Shown: positions 1-5,466 of the stretch, in pieces | Numbering within the stretch: position 1 is the first letter of the stretch | Layout: each line of letters begins with the position of its first letter | Assembly: GCA_023426005.1 (NCBI GenBank) | Contig: JAFABO010000084.1 | Coordinates: forward strand, 1-5,544 | DNA: 5,544 bases | From: Bacillota bacterium | GTDB taxonomy: Bacteria > Bacillota > Clostridia > Acetivibrionales > DSM-1351 | Reading direction: 5' to 3' | The notes under the pieces: generated by a model | What the model saw: only the letters and a program-made list of their open reading frames with translations | Told to the model about the DNA's origin: nothing | The model's database searches: none | Position numbers and translations under genes: made by a program

Positions 1-267
1 ATGTCAGGCTGTGGATTTACAGGGGTGCTTTTAGGGGTTAATGAGTGCTTTGTAAAGCTGTTAAGTCAAATTGGTCCCGCACCCGGATGTGCACTGGGCA
101 ATTCCTGCAGCGGAACACCCTATGCAAGCGGTATAGGCTGTATGGGCAACATGGGTGACAATATGGATAACGGGTACGGAAATACCGGATACCCTATCAG
201 ATCAGTCGGATCAGTTACCGATATACCTATTGACGCTATTGCTGCCTTTACCCATAATGCAGTATAG
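1..267 (+). CDS. Unrecognised small Gly/Cys-rich protein, possibly 5'-truncated
   Basis: An open frame begins with ATG at the first base and stops at TAG (265-267), giving 88 residues. Because the window starts here, the true start and any ribosome binding site are out of view and the protein may be longer. About 16 of 88 residues are Gly. Five Cys lie at positions 4, 16, 30, 36 and 47. A Gly/Asn/Met-rich stretch (GNMGDNMDNGYGNTGY, 49-64) precedes a more ordinary tail ending HNAV. There is no clear membrane span or catalytic motif. I do not recognise a family. The composition would fit a small surface, spore-associated or low-complexity structural protein, but that is a guess. A strong terminator 30 bases past the stop supports this as the real 3' end of a transcription unit. 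The minus-strand frame over 120-311 is treated as its shadow. Confidence 0.55.
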   Translation: MSGCGFTGVLLGVNECFVKLLSQIGPAPGCALGNSCSGTPYASGIGCMGNMGDNMDNGYGNTGYPIRSVGSVTDIPIDAIAAFTHNAV

Positions 268-296
268 TCATATTTAAAGATAGCACCGCGCGTGGT

Positions 297-343
297 AAAA
301 CCCCGCCGCACCTGCCCATGGAAGCAGGTAGGGCGGGGTTTTT
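297..343 (+). terminator. Rho-independent terminator after the Gly/Cys-rich gene
   Basis: An 11-bp perfect stem (AAAACCCCGCC at 297-307 with GGCGGGGTTTT at 332-342) continues, after a 2x2 internal loop, as a 6-bp stem (ACCTGC 310-315 with GCAGGT 324-329) closed by an 8-base loop. The run of five T at 339-343 follows directly on the plus strand. The four A on the 5' side give a partial T-run on the minus strand as well, but no minus-strand gene ends here. It insulates glgC from upstream transcription. Confidence 0.9.
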
Positions 344-380
344 ATTTATCCATTATATTTTTCGTCACAGAAAGGAATAA

Positions 381-407
381 TTAAAATAAATGTAGAATTA
401 ATATAAT
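381..407 (+). promoter_or_regulatory. Probable sigma-A promoter of glgCD
   Basis: A perfect TATAAT lies at 402-407 in an A/T-rich stretch. The best -35 candidate, TTAAAA (381-386), is a weak match and only 15 bases away, so the -35 assignment is uncertain. Predicted initiation near 414 would leave a leader of about 50 bases before the glgC start. It is placed correctly between the upstream terminator and the glgC ribosome binding site. I see no obvious operator palindrome around it. Confidence 0.5.
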
Positions 408-464
408 GTAATAACTTCGATAATGCAGCATATATGACAAAATGAATTACCGGGAGTTGATGCA

Positions 465-1745
465 ATGATTAAAAAAGAAATGATAGCGTTGTTACTTGCC
501 GGAGGACAAGGGAGCAGACTTGGCGTCCTCACACAAAATGTTGCTAAACCCGCAGTTTTATATGGCGGCAAATACAGAATAATTGATTTCTCCCTCAGCA
601 ATTGTACTAATTCGGGAATAGACACGGTGGGTGTCCTCACCCAATACCAGCCCCTGAAGCTCAATTCCCATATCGGTATAGGAAAGCCCTGGGATATGGA
701 TAGGATTGACGGGGGTGTCACCATATTATCACCCTATTTGAAAGCCGAGATGGGTGAATGGTTCAAGGGTACCGCAAATGCGGTATATCAGAATATTCAC
801 TACATAGATAAATACTCTCCCCAGTATGTTGTAATACTGTCCGGAGATCATATCTATAAAATGAATTATTCCAAAATGCTTGATTTTCATAAAGAAAACA
901 AGGCAGATGCAACCATTTCGGTAATTAATGTTCCCTATGAAGAGGCAAGCCGCTATGGAATCATGAACTGCCATGAAAACGGTAATATATATGAATTCGA
1001 AGAAAAGCCGAAAAATCCCAAAAGCACGCTGGCCTCAATGGGTGTTTATATATTTAATTGGGAGACACTCAGGAAGTATCTGATAAAGGATAATGAAACA
1101 CCGGGCTCGGACAATGATTTCGGCAAAAATATCATCCCCGCCATGCTCAAGGACGGAAAGAGCATGTGGGCATACCAGTTCTCCGGTTATTGGAGGGATG
1201 TGGGTACGGTACAGGCCTTCTGGGAATCAAATATGGACCTGGTGAGCAGAGTCCCGGAATTCAACCTGTTTGATCCCGAGTGGAGGATATATACCCCCAA
1301 TCCTGTCAAGTCGGCACATTATATCGGACCGGCAGCCAGCGTCAAAAAATCCATGGTGGCAGAAGGCTGTCAGGTTCACGGAACAGTGATAAATTCGGTT
1401 CTGTTCCCGGGAGCGGTGGTTGAGGAAGGGGCCCTGATAGAAGACTCCATAATAATGTCAAATTCGATCATTAAGAAGAATTCCTCTGTTACAAGGTGCA
1501 TCATAAGCGAATTTGTAACCGTCGGTGAATATTGCAGACTTGGAGAGGGAGAGGATGTACAGAACGAATATAAGCCGGGTATATACAATTCCGGGATAAC
1601 AGTAGTGGGTGAAGAGGCTGATATACCTGACGGCGCGGCAATAGGCAAAAACGTTATGATAGATATCGGCGTTGATGCTGAGGACTTCCCCTCCTTAATA
1701 GTTGAGTCGGGCAAAAGCATATTCAAAGGGGGTGTTCGGGAATGA
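465..1745 (+). CDS. glgC: Glucose-1-phosphate adenylyltransferase, catalytic subunit GlgC
   Basis: It catalyses ATP + glucose-1-phosphate to ADP-glucose + PPi, the committed step of bacterial glycogen synthesis, in the cytosol. The 426 residues match the family's usual length. The N-terminal nucleotidyltransferase domain has the nucleotide-binding loop GGQGSRL (13-19), KPAV (28-31), GDHIY (127-131) with the expected catalytic Asp128, EEKP (179-182) with the sugar-phosphate-binding Lys181, and YWRDVGT (242-248). From about residue 290, hexapeptide-type repeats (for example SVLFPGAVVEEGALIEDSII) form the C-terminal left-handed beta-helix. By alignment from memory, the position of the E. coli fructose-1,6-bisphosphate-activation Lys39 is Asn25 here. 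This suggests regulation unlike the enteric enzyme, as known for GlgCD of Gram-positives. GGGAG at 452-456, 8 bases before the ATG, supports this start. It overlaps glgD by ATGA and is presumably co-translated with it. Confidence 0.96.
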   Translation: MIKKEMIALLLAGGQGSRLGVLTQNVAKPAVLYGGKYRIIDFSLSNCTNSGIDTVGVLTQYQPLKLNSHIGIGKPWDMDRIDGGVTILSPYLKAEMGEWFKGTANAVYQNIHYIDKYSPQYVVILSGDHIYKMNYSKMLDFHKENKADATISVINVPYEEASRYGIMNCHENGNIYEFEEKPKNPKSTLASMGVYIFNWETLRKYLIKDNETPGSDNDFGKNIIPAMLKDGKSMWAYQFSGYWRDVGTVQAFWESNMDLVSRVPEFNLFDPEWRIYTPNPVKSAHYIGPAASVKKSMVAEGCQVHGTVINSVLFPGAVVEEGALIEDSIIMSNSIIKKNSSVTRCIISEFVTVGEYCRLGEGEDVQNEYKPGIYNSGITVVGEEADIPDGAAIGKNVMIDIGVDAEDFPSLIVESGKSIFKGGVRE

Positions 1746-2860
1746 AAAATGTAATGGGTATTATATTGTCGGGCGGCAAAAGTACAAAATTAAAAGAGCT
1801 TTCCACAATGAGATCCACCCCTGCCGTACCAGTGGGAGGAAAATACAGGGCGGTGGACTTCGTCCTGTCAAATATGGTGAACTCCGGCATTACAAATATC
1901 GGTGTCATAACCCAGTACAGCTTCAGGTCACTGATGGACCACCTGGGCTCGGGCAAGGAGTGGGACCTGGATAGAAAAAATGACGGATTGTTCATATTTC
2001 CGCCCTTTCTGTCGGACGAGAGCTCGGGCTGGTACAGGGGGACTGCCGACGCCATGTACAATAACCTCACCTTCCTGAAGAGAAGCAATGAGGAGTACGT
2101 TGTCATATCCCAGGGAAACTGTGTCTATACAACTACATTTGATGAAATGCTGCGGGTCCACAAGGAAACAGATGCCGATATAACCATAATGTACCGTGAA
2201 ATGAACGATGTACCCATTGATGAGCTCACAAATATGGGAATACTTCAGGCAGACAGTACACAAAGAGTGATAGATTTTCAGGAAAAGCCCATGAACCCCA
2301 ACACACTTATGGCTTCCCTCGGCACATACATGATAAAGCGGGAGCTGCTGATAGCACTGCTGGAAGAAAGTGTAGCCCACGGCTATTATGATTTTGTCAT
2401 GGACATAATAATAAAAATGCTGCACAAGCTGAAAATATACGGGTATAAATACAATGGCTATTGGAGGAGCATATCCTCGGTCCCAATGTACTATAAGTGC
2501 AATATGGAGCTGTTGAATCCTGAAATCAACATGGAGCTTCTGGGCACGGCAAAGGTATTTACCAAGGTCAAGGATGAGGCACCCGCAAAGTACAATGAAG
2601 AAGCGGAGGTTAAAAATTCAATAATCGCCGACGGGTGTATAATAGAGGGTACGGTTGAGAACAGTGTGCTATTCCGTGGGGTTACCGTAAAAAAGGGTGC
2701 CGTTGTAAAGGACAGCATAATCATGCAGGGCAGCGTAATAGAGGAAAACTCCATATTGAACTACGCAATTCTTGATAAAAACGTCACCCTGTCCAAAAAC
2801 AGATGCCTGAAAGGCGAGGACACCTGGCCCATCATTATAGGGAAAAACGTAATAGTATAA
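1742..2860 (+). CDS. glgD: Glucose-1-phosphate adenylyltransferase-like regulatory subunit GlgD
   Basis: A GlgC paralogue of 372 residues that pairs with the upstream GlgC. In Gram-positive relatives the GlgC-GlgD complex is more active than GlgC alone, with GlgD thought non-catalytic. The sequence supports this. The nucleotide loop reads GGKSTKLKELS (11-21) and lacks the usual GxGxRL pattern. The catalytic Asp of GDHIY is replaced in QGNCVY (124-129, Asn126). YWRDVGT has become YWRSISS (240-246). The fold-bearing parts persist: GGKYRAVDFVLSN (32-44), GWYRGTADAMYNN (96-108), QEKP (180-183, Lys182), and C-terminal beta-helix repeats from about 288 to 350. The ATG lies in the glgC stop (ATGA), with GGGGG (1728-1732) as ribosome binding site 9 bases upstream inside glgC, so translational coupling is likely. 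It ends at TAA. No glgA follows within the window. Confidence 0.95.
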   Translation: MKNVMGIILSGGKSTKLKELSTMRSTPAVPVGGKYRAVDFVLSNMVNSGITNIGVITQYSFRSLMDHLGSGKEWDLDRKNDGLFIFPPFLSDESSGWYRGTADAMYNNLTFLKRSNEEYVVISQGNCVYTTTFDEMLRVHKETDADITIMYREMNDVPIDELTNMGILQADSTQRVIDFQEKPMNPNTLMASLGTYMIKRELLIALLEESVAHGYYDFVMDIIIKMLHKLKIYGYKYNGYWRSISSVPMYYKCNMELLNPEINMELLGTAKVFTKVKDEAPAKYNEEAEVKNSIIADGCIIEGTVENSVLFRGVTVKKGAVVKDSIIMQGSVIEENSILNYAILDKNVTLSKNRCLKGEDTWPIIIGKNVIV

Positions 2861-2872
2861 AAGCGCCAAAGA

Positions 2873-2890
2873 GAAATGGCTGAAATGGCT
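2873..2890. repeat. Tandem 9-bp duplication just past glgD
   Basis: GAAATGGCT occurs twice back to back (2873-2881 and 2882-2890), starting 12 bases after the glgD stop. It is non-coding in both copies as far as I can see, probably a slippage duplication at the edge of the repeat-rich junction. Confidence 0.7.
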
Positions 2891-2913
2891 TTGACATCGA
2901 ACAAAACGTTCGC

Positions 2914-2942
2914 CAGCTCCAGAACAAATTGTTCTGGAGCTG
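2914..2942. terminator. Near-perfect palindrome, candidate terminator for glgCD
   Basis: CAGCTCCAGAACAA (2914-2927) is exactly complementary to TTGTTCTGGAGCTG (2929-2942). The RNA would form a stem of about 12-13 bp with a minimal loop, on either strand. A 5-bp hairpin (CGAAC 2898-2902 with GTTCG 2908-2912) lies just before it. It sits 53 bases after the glgD stop, where a terminator is expected. However, only ATTTAATACTT follows and there is no proper T-run, so termination efficiency is uncertain. It could instead be part of a repeated intergenic element or an mRNA 3'-end stabiliser. Confidence 0.5.
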
Positions 2943-2950
2943 ATTTAATA

Positions 2951-3076
2951 CTTGAAAGCCAATTACTATGGGCTGAAAGCCTTTTGAAGTCAAATTAAAA
3001 TCCAAACTGCGTTCAAAGCCGGCTTGAAAGCATAATTCGCCTGGAAGGCGAAGGCTTTGAACCGCAATTGACTTTG
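2951..3076. repeat. Nested inverted repeats with recurring AAAGCC motif
   Basis: An outer imperfect arm, AAGTCAAATT (2987-2996) with AATTGACTT (3066-3074), encloses TGCGTTCAAAGCC (3008-3020), which pairs with GGCTTTGAACCGCA (3053-3066) with one bulged C. The two arms share base 3066, so they are not fully compatible at that base. Inside lies the hairpin TTCGCCT (3036-3042) / AGGCGAA (3046-3052) with a 3-base loop. AAAGCC also recurs at 2955-2960 and 2976-2981. The whole reads as a compact secondary-structure element between convergent genes. On the minus strand the main stem is followed by a T-rich stretch (GGATTTTAATTTGA), so it may also terminate the DUF5412-like gene. A 60-codon minus-strand frame across 2990-3172 looks like a by-product of the repeat and not a gene. 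Confidence 0.65.
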
Positions 3077-3134
3077 GTAAGCGCTTTGTGTGCCGCCATT
3101 GACTGAGATTAGTGAATAAAGCAGTTCAAAAAAG

Positions 3135-3482
3135 CTACCTGTTCCGGAAATCAAAGGTATCCTTAAGAACATTCAATTTATGACCATTAATAATTACAGT
3201 AAAATTATCAACCCACTCAATGTCTGCATGATCTTCCCGGTAATTCCAATAAATATTTTTAGGCCTTTTCCTTTTTGAGATAAAATTAAGCTCACCCAAA
3301 ACAGCGGGCGCAGAAAGAGAAGATTCTGACACATAAGCTTTAATGCTGTATTCCCCGCCAGGTGAAATAACTTCCGAGAGGAATTTATCTTTAGGCAATC
3401 TGCCCATATCAAAGAAAGCCCAGTAAATACCGTAGGATAAGATTGCAATAACAACTAAAACTGCGATTATGATTTTTTTCAA
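3135..3482 (-). CDS. Small membrane-anchored protein, DUF5412-like
   Basis: A 115-residue protein of unknown function. Lys2-Lys3 are followed by one hydrophobic segment at about 4-23, a signal anchor or uncleaved signal, which predicts a small extracytoplasmic domain. The rest contains ISPGGEYSIKAYV (39-51), LGELNF (62-67), NIYWNYRED (76-84) and WVDNFTVIINGHKL (90-103). From memory these resemble the DUF5412 family of small Firmicute proteins; I could not search. The start chosen is TTG (3482-3480), because AGGAGG (3494-3489) lies exactly 6 bases upstream. The in-frame ATG at 3503 precedes that site and would put it inside the coding sequence. The gene begins 42 bases after the stop of the glycosyltransferase gene on the same strand, so co-transcription is likely. 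It ends at TAG facing glgD. Confidence 0.75.
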   Translation of the reverse strand: MKKIIIAVLVVIAILSYGIYWAFFDMGRLPKDKFLSEVISPGGEYSIKAYVSESSLSAPAVLGELNFISKRKRPKNIYWNYREDHADIEWVDNFTVIINGHKLNVLKDTFDFRNR

Positions 3483-3488
3483 AGGATC

Positions 3489-3494
3489 CCTCCT
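3489..3494 (-). promoter_or_regulatory. Ribosome binding site that fixes a TTG start
   Basis: On the minus strand this reads AGGAGG, followed by GATCCT and then TTG AAA AAA ATC. The full anti-16S match at 6-base spacing points to TTG at 3482-3480 as the start. The upstream in-frame ATG (3503-3501) has no comparable site before it. Confidence 0.8.
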
Positions 3495-3524
3495 TATATA
3501 CATCTGTAAACAATTACAAACAAA

Positions 3525-4964
3525 TTAATCCCCTGCCGGTTCCAGAAAACTTCCGCCCAGCAGAATTAGCAGAGGCATAACCGGCAGATGATACCTGGAT
3601 TGAACCTCCAGCAGCAGATAGGACAGAAAAATGCCTCCGAAAATCATTAAAACAATTAACGCATCATAACGTTTTTCCCTCAGGTTATAGAAGCAGCCGC
3701 AAATCCCCATTAACAAAATGAGAACATAAAAGGCCTGGGATACGCCATAAAAAGCTCTTGGGTGGGATTTTACGGCATTTTCAATCAGAGAATCCTTTAC
3801 AGGTGTGGTGCTCCAGTAGTACCCGTAATTTTCATTGCCCCAGAGTTTGTCAATTTTCCTTAAAAAGAGACCGGGGAGCTTCCGGGGATTGGAAGTGATC
3901 CGCTCAATGGCAATTTTCCGTGCTTCGGCATGTACCCTGTCAATATTGTAATCATATTTTGCAATAATGCTGAAGTCCTCGTCATTAAACATCCCGCTGG
4001 CCTTATCGTTTGTGCCCACCAGGAGATTGAAGCCTGAGTCCGATCTTGTCACATTAACCCCTGTAACCTTCTGGACAGGAAGATTAATTAAATTTATTGC
4101 CATATAGTAAGCGGCAAACACCAGCAGAATAGATTTCACCTTTAGCCCCAAACTGGCCAGGGAATCAGCCCTGTACTGCTTAAATAATAAGACATAAACG
4201 GCAAACACGGGCAGCAGAAGGATTGCCATGGGCCGTATCAGTTGGGCCAAAGCCGTAAGAAGCCCGATTGCCAGAAGGCTCAGGTTGCCGTTGGCTATTC
4301 CGTAATTTCTGAAGGAATACCTTTCGGTAAATCTCAGGATTAAAACCACGGCGCCTGTAAACAACACCATAAACAGGTGCTCCGATGCTATTACCGGGGT
4401 AAACATTATATCCGCAGGCCATAAAGCCAGCAGCAATCCGGATATTCTGGCGGCCTTCTCACCGTAAAGCAGCTTTCCTCCGGCATAGACTATAAAGGCA
4501 AGACAGACAGACATTATCACGTTAAACAGCTTTGCCACCATCAAACCCGTTCCGAAAACAGAGTACAAACCTGCCAGCGCCAGTCCGAAGCTCATTTTAA
4601 ACGGAAAAACCGCATAGAAGTCCACAAAGCCTTTGAAATCACCGTTACTGGCGCTAACACTGTAGTTGTACAGGTGCAGGAAGTCGGAAAAGGGCTGGGT
4701 CTGAATGAAATAAACCCAGACAAGCCTTGGAATAAGGGCAAGCAGGGCCAGGACAACTAAAAAAACTTTTGAATTTATTTTATTAAGAAGATTCATCTTG
4801 AGGAATAAAAATATGACCAGGCCGGCAGCCGGTAAAAAAGCAATACCGGAATAAAAAGGCAGCTTAAAGCCCGGCTTAAAGGCACTCAGTAAAGCAATCA
4901 AACCTAACAGTGCGATGGCCCCCCAAACAATAATATAAAAAATACTGTCTTTTAGCCTATTCAA
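3525..4964 (-). CDS. Polytopic GT-C membrane glycosyltransferase, family 39-like (PMT/ArnT type)
   Basis: A 479-residue integral membrane protein. Hydrophobic segments lie near 9-29, 38-55, 67-87, 144-161, 171-189, 195-211, 229-242, 244-261, 277-294, 409-427, 434-452 and 460-474. A large, probably extracytoplasmic domain spans about 295-408. The third segment is followed by QTQPFSDF with Asp94, the position of the conserved acidic residue in the first long loop of GT-C enzymes. Other family-like landmarks are the GFNLLVGTN stretch (311-319), NPRKLPGLFLRK (359-370) and SRYHLPVMP (456-464) near the C-terminus. Family members transfer sugars from polyprenyl-phosphate donors to protein, lipid or cell-wall acceptors outside the membrane. 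The acceptor here cannot be told. It starts at TTG (4964-4962), with AAGGAGG 9 bases upstream. It is the first gene of a minus-strand pair. The C-terminus ends about five residues after the last span, short but not clearly truncated. Confidence 0.88.
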   Translation of the reverse strand: MNRLKDSIFYIIVWGAIALLGLIALLSAFKPGFKLPFYSGIAFLPAAGLVIFLFLKMNLLNKINSKVFLVVLALLALIPRLVWVYFIQTQPFSDFLHLYNYSVSASNGDFKGFVDFYAVFPFKMSFGLALAGLYSVFGTGLMVAKLFNVIMSVCLAFIVYAGGKLLYGEKAARISGLLLALWPADIMFTPVIASEHLFMVLFTGAVVLILRFTERYSFRNYGIANGNLSLLAIGLLTALAQLIRPMAILLLPVFAVYVLLFKQYRADSLASLGLKVKSILLVFAAYYMAINLINLPVQKVTGVNVTRSDSGFNLLVGTNDKASGMFNDEDFSIIAKYDYNIDRVHAEARKIAIERITSNPRKLPGLFLRKIDKLWGNENYGYYWSTTPVKDSLIENAVKSHPRAFYGVSQAFYVLILLMGICGCFYNLREKRYDALIVLMIFGGIFLSYLLLEVQSRYHLPVMPLLILLGGSFLEPAGD

Positions 4965-4973
4965 GATACAGCG

Positions 4974-4980
4974 CCTCCTT
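4974..4980 (-). promoter_or_regulatory. Strong ribosome binding site for the TTG-started glycosyltransferase
   Basis: The minus strand reads AAGGAGG, then 9 bases, then TTG AAT AGG CTA. There is no better ATG nearby in frame, so TTG at 4964-4962 is taken as the start. Confidence 0.8.
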
Positions 4981-4990
4981 AAATCAGATG

Positions 4991-5019
4991 ATAATATGTT
5001 TGACTCCAGACCTTACCAA
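4991..5019 (-). promoter_or_regulatory. Candidate promoter for the glycosyltransferase/DUF5412 unit
   Basis: On the minus strand TTGGTA (5019-5014) is followed after exactly 17 bases by TATTAT (4996-4991), 4/6 and 5/6 matches to the sigma-A consensus. Initiation near 4984 would leave a very short leader of about 20 bases, just enough to hold the AAGGAGG. An alternative -10 (TATAAT within AAATTATAATTTT, further upstream) has no good -35. Confidence 0.4.
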
Positions 5020-5241
5020 TTTATTCTCTTTCATTTTATCATAATAACCGCTGATAGGTTTAAAAATTATAATTTTGCCCCGAAAGTTACGGTTTAATTA
5101 CAGGGAATTAAGCCGGTTTTTCCCGGAATTGATAATTAATTATAAAACGGATCTTTATCAGAATCAGGTTGGAAGCCCCACCGGACAAGGATATCTACAT
5201 TTTCAGCGCCAAAGGGAATAAACAATGGTTTACCATAATAA

Positions 5242-5274
5242 CCCTCCATGGGTAGGTGTGCCCATTACAGAGGG
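5242..5274. repeat. Two-tier stem-loop in the divergent region
   Basis: CCCTC (5242-5246) pairs with GAGGG (5270-5274), and inside it ATGGG (5248-5252) pairs with CCCAT (5261-5265) around an 8-base loop. It lies about 30-60 bases upstream of the -35 of the signal-peptide gene. There is no T-run, so it is not a terminator. It could be an operator-like dyad or chance. Confidence 0.4.
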
Positions 5275-5306
5275 CTTACAGTTAGTTTACATGATGGTGT
5301 ATTATG

Positions 5307-5336
5307 TTGACCACCTAAAAATACCGGTGCTATAAT
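5307..5336 (+). promoter_or_regulatory. Strong extended -10 promoter of the exported-protein gene
   Basis: TTGACC (5307-5312) and TATAAT (5331-5336) are separated by 18 bases. TGC immediately before TATAAT gives the extended -10 element (TGnTATAAT). This is the best promoter in the window and fits a highly expressed envelope or secreted protein. Initiation is expected near 5343. Confidence 0.8.
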
Positions 5337-5342
5337 GATTTC

Positions 5343-5466
5343 AGAAATCAGGAGCGCAATGTCTGCAAACCCTTGATTTTAAATTATCGTACGCCGGGGA
5401 TCAGAATGTTAGGCCTTATTTTTCCCGGTAACTCTACGGCCTAAAAAAACCTAAGGAGGATTTGGA
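5343..5466 (+). promoter_or_regulatory. Structured 5' leader with a possible H-type pseudoknot
   Basis: About 124 bases separate the predicted start of transcription from the ATG at 5467. AAATCAGG (5345-5352) can pair with CC-T-TGATTT (5371-5379) to form a 5' hairpin. Further on, GCCGGGGA (5393-5400) can pair with TTCCCGGT (5422-5429; 8 bp including two G-U pairs), and TTAGGCC (5409-5415) with GGCCTAA (5438-5444; 7 bp). The two stems interleave, with connecting stretches of 8, 6 and 8 bases, which is sterically reasonable for an H-type pseudoknot. TTAGG/CCTTA in the second stem could alternatively pair with CCTAAGG (5450-5456), which overlaps the ribosome binding site AAGGAGGA (5453-5460). 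That would offer a simple translational switch or an mRNA stabiliser. I could not match it to a riboswitch class. Confidence 0.5.

Larger units (their letters stand above)
4965..5306. other. Divergent intergenic region, no convincing gene
   Basis: It lies between the divergent glycosyltransferase and signal-peptide genes. It holds the minus-strand promoter and ribosome binding site annotated separately. It also has A/T-rich sequence with a 12-bp palindrome (ATAATTAATTAT, 5132-5143), a CCGG/CCGG short inverted repeat (5113-5126), and the hairpin at 5242-5274. Two short open frames occur: a 37-codon minus-strand frame (5249 to 5136, good amino-acid texture but no ribosome binding site) and a 36-codon plus-strand frame (5225-5335, weak AAAGGGA site 7 bases upstream). 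They overlap each other on opposite strands. I do not call either as a gene. No tRNA, riboswitch consensus or mobile element was recognised. Confidence 0.5.

Noticed and set aside
1928..2425. 165-codon open frame on the minus strand inside glgD
   Set aside because: It is fully antisense to a clearly conserved glgD, has Cys/His/Tyr-rich, low-information composition, and shows no family motif. It is a shadow of the codon usage of the real gene.
2914..2942. Attachment site or insertion-sequence end
   Set aside because: There is no adjacent transposase or integrase and no matching terminal repeat elsewhere in the window. The palindrome is better read as a terminator or part of an intergenic repeat.
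2861..3134. CRISPR array
   Set aside because: The repeated AAAGCC motifs are short, irregularly spaced and differently oriented, with no regular repeat-spacer pattern.
2990..3172. 60-codon minus-strand frame across the repeat region
   Set aside because: It overlaps the end of the DUF5412-like gene and is built from the inverted repeats (FKAF, FKPA-type echoes). It has no convincing ribosome binding site, so it is most likely a by-product of the repeat.
3194..3454. 86-codon minus-strand frame overlapping the DUF5412-like gene in another frame
   Set aside because: It is on the same strand in a shifted frame, with no start signal and no recognisable motif. The overlapping frame has the strong ribosome binding site and family-like sequence.
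4180..4422. 80-codon minus-strand frame inside the glycosyltransferase gene
   Set aside because: It is an out-of-frame shadow of the membrane protein gene without its own translation signals.
5343..5466. Cyclic-di-GMP-I (GEMM), cyclic-di-AMP or cobalamin riboswitch in the leader
   Set aside because: Fragments such as GCAAACC and GGCCTAA recall the GEMM consensus, but their order, spacing and the remaining conserved core do not fit. No cobalamin box or ydaO core is visible.
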